The position numbers were made by a program, and so were the translations under genes. Under the pieces are notes generated by a model. It was not told the DNA's origin. It searched no databases and saw only the letters and a list, made by a program, of their open reading frames with translations. A stretch of DNA of 44,128 nucleotides from an uncultured Bacilli bacterium (lineage in GTDB: Bacteria; Bacillota_I; Bacilli_A; RF39; UBA660): NCBI GenBank assembly GCA_944332635.1, contig CALVKI010000068.1, positions 1 to 44,128 of the forward strand. Direction: 5' to 3'. Below, one piece after another: positions 43,232-44,128 of the stretch (its first letter is position 1; each line of letters opens with the position of its first letter).

Positions 43232-44128
43232 TCAATAATTTGTTAAATTATCAAAAGATATTCCTTTTGGAATTATGTATCTAATAAATTCATGATTTCT
43301 TTCTATCCTACCTTTTTGCCAAGATGAATATGGTTCTGTATAAAATACATTTATTAGTTTTTCTCCAGTTTCATGATTAAATTCGATGTCTTCGGGTTTA
43401 GAAAATTCCCAACCGTTATCAGTTAAGATTACTTCAAACATTATTTTATATAAATTATATCCTATAAGATTTCTAATTTTATTAAATACTTTATAAACTT
43501 CTGAGGATTTATATTTTTTTATAATAAACATTAACATTAATTTAGATTTTCTAAAATATAAAGTCATAATGTATTTATTATCTTTAAACTTTCCTATAAT
43601 AGTATCCATTTCAACAATATTAGTATTTGGATTCTTAAGTATATATTTATTAAAATCTTCTATTTTATGCCCTTTTTTAATAACATTATCTTTTGAAATG
43701 GTTTTAATTTTTTTTTTTATTTCTATGTTTATAACTAAAGAATCTTGCGAGCATTTGATCATTGATACTTGAAAAATAACCTTTATGAACATACTTATAA
43801 AAAGATTGGATAGATTTAGGAAATTCATTTTCAATATTCTTAAATATATGTAATATTGGTTGATTTTTATCTTTTATTTTATTAAAGTAATCATTCTAAT
43901 ATTCAACTTCATCAATTGAGATATCAATACCAATATGAGAATATTTTAATTTATTTTCATAATCTTTTTGAGCTTCCTTAAAGTTATAATAAAATTTTTT
44001 CATATTACAGTGCCCTTTTTTTGAACAATTAACGCAAACAAAAGGATATTTCTTTGTCTTGTCACATATAAGTAAAGAATTATTAGATTTTCTACGATAT
44101 TTAATTTCTCTAGAAATAGTAGAAGATT
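43232..44128 (-). pseudogene. IS30-family transposase, frameshifted and interrupted (runs off window)
   Basis: Reading from the right edge: a helix-turn-helix end (STISREIKYRR), a Cys-rich stretch (CVNCSKKGHC), then a linker with an in-frame amber codon (TAG at 43898-43896). At an A11 run (43708-43718) the frame shifts; removing one A restores the path into the DDE domain. There VEMDTIIGKF holds the first Asp, LTDNGWEF the second, and GRIERNHEFIRYIIPKG the Glu, the IS30 order. The frame ends early at FDNLTNY, where active members continue about 40 residues. The element is therefore dead as it stands. No terminal repeat could be fixed. Confidence 0.82.

Noticed and set aside
1-44128. CRISPR array, tRNA or rRNA genes, riboswitch or T-box leaders
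   Set aside because: I looked for regular repeats, cloverleaf patterns and conserved leader motifs and saw none; a covariance-model scan would be decisive.

Overview
This window comes from a very AT-rich, walled, Gram-positive-type bacterium of the Bacilli. The evidence is B. subtilis-like gene families and gene order, cell-wall and division genes, a sporulation-type sigma-K, and UGA used as a normal stop (two genes end in TGA, and Trp is TGG). An uncultured gut Bacilli lineage (RF39/RFN20-like) with a compact genome would fit, but that placement is inference. Most genes lie on the + strand. Leaders are short, ribosome sites often read GGTGAT close to the start codon, and U-rich terminator hairpins often begin inside the stop codon.

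Layout. 1-2300: the tail of an unknown gene, then tmcAL-gmk on the minus strand. 2470-9100: a partial division/cell-wall cluster, murG-murB-ftsQ-[GT-C-like membrane protein]-ftsA-ftsZ. 9100-17600: arginase (minus), murE, a VanW protein, a VanZ protein, a polysaccharide flippase, sigK, and a surface polysaccharide deacetylase with Ig-like repeats. 17600-24130: yqeG-yqeH, a decayed gene, dnaG-rpoD-trmK and an HD hydrolase. 24190-30980: two tandem divergent CDF metal transporters, a minus-strand pair (DUF3792-like and PepSY), a DUF421 protein, a GHL10-type glycosidase, two type IV pilin-like proteins, and endonuclease IV. 30984-31800: about 0.8 kb without a convincing gene. 31806-41607: a small DUF2624-like gene, a class B PBP, rpmG (54 aa), efp, spoIIIE/ftsK, a lipoprotein, deoD and the M16 pair ymfF-ymfH. 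41630-44128: an accessory edge with a gene-free stretch, a strong promoter inside a 12-bp inverted repeat, a kinase-like gene, and a broken IS30-family transposase running off the end.

How it fits together. Cell-wall precursor synthesis (MurB, MurE, MurG), lipid-linked export or decoration (flippase, GT-C), crosslinking (PBP), wall editing (deacetylase, glycosidase) and division (FtsQ, FtsA, FtsZ, SpoIIIE) make up about half of the window. A second block covers replication, transcription and translation (DnaG, SigA, TrmK, TmcAL, YqeH, L33, EF-P). EF-P carries Lys32 and lies upstream of the YmfF/YmfH pair associated in B. subtilis with modifying that residue. The order sigK, yqeG-yqeH, dnaG-rpoD-trmK, nfo, yqfT-like, pbp, rpmG, efp resembles the B. 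subtilis yqe-yqh region as I remember it. I saw no CRISPR array and no tRNA or rRNA gene. The least explained items are the kinase-like gene with its operator-like repeat, the paired CDF transporters with altered metal sites, the two pilins without visible assembly genes, and the membrane protein inside the division cluster.
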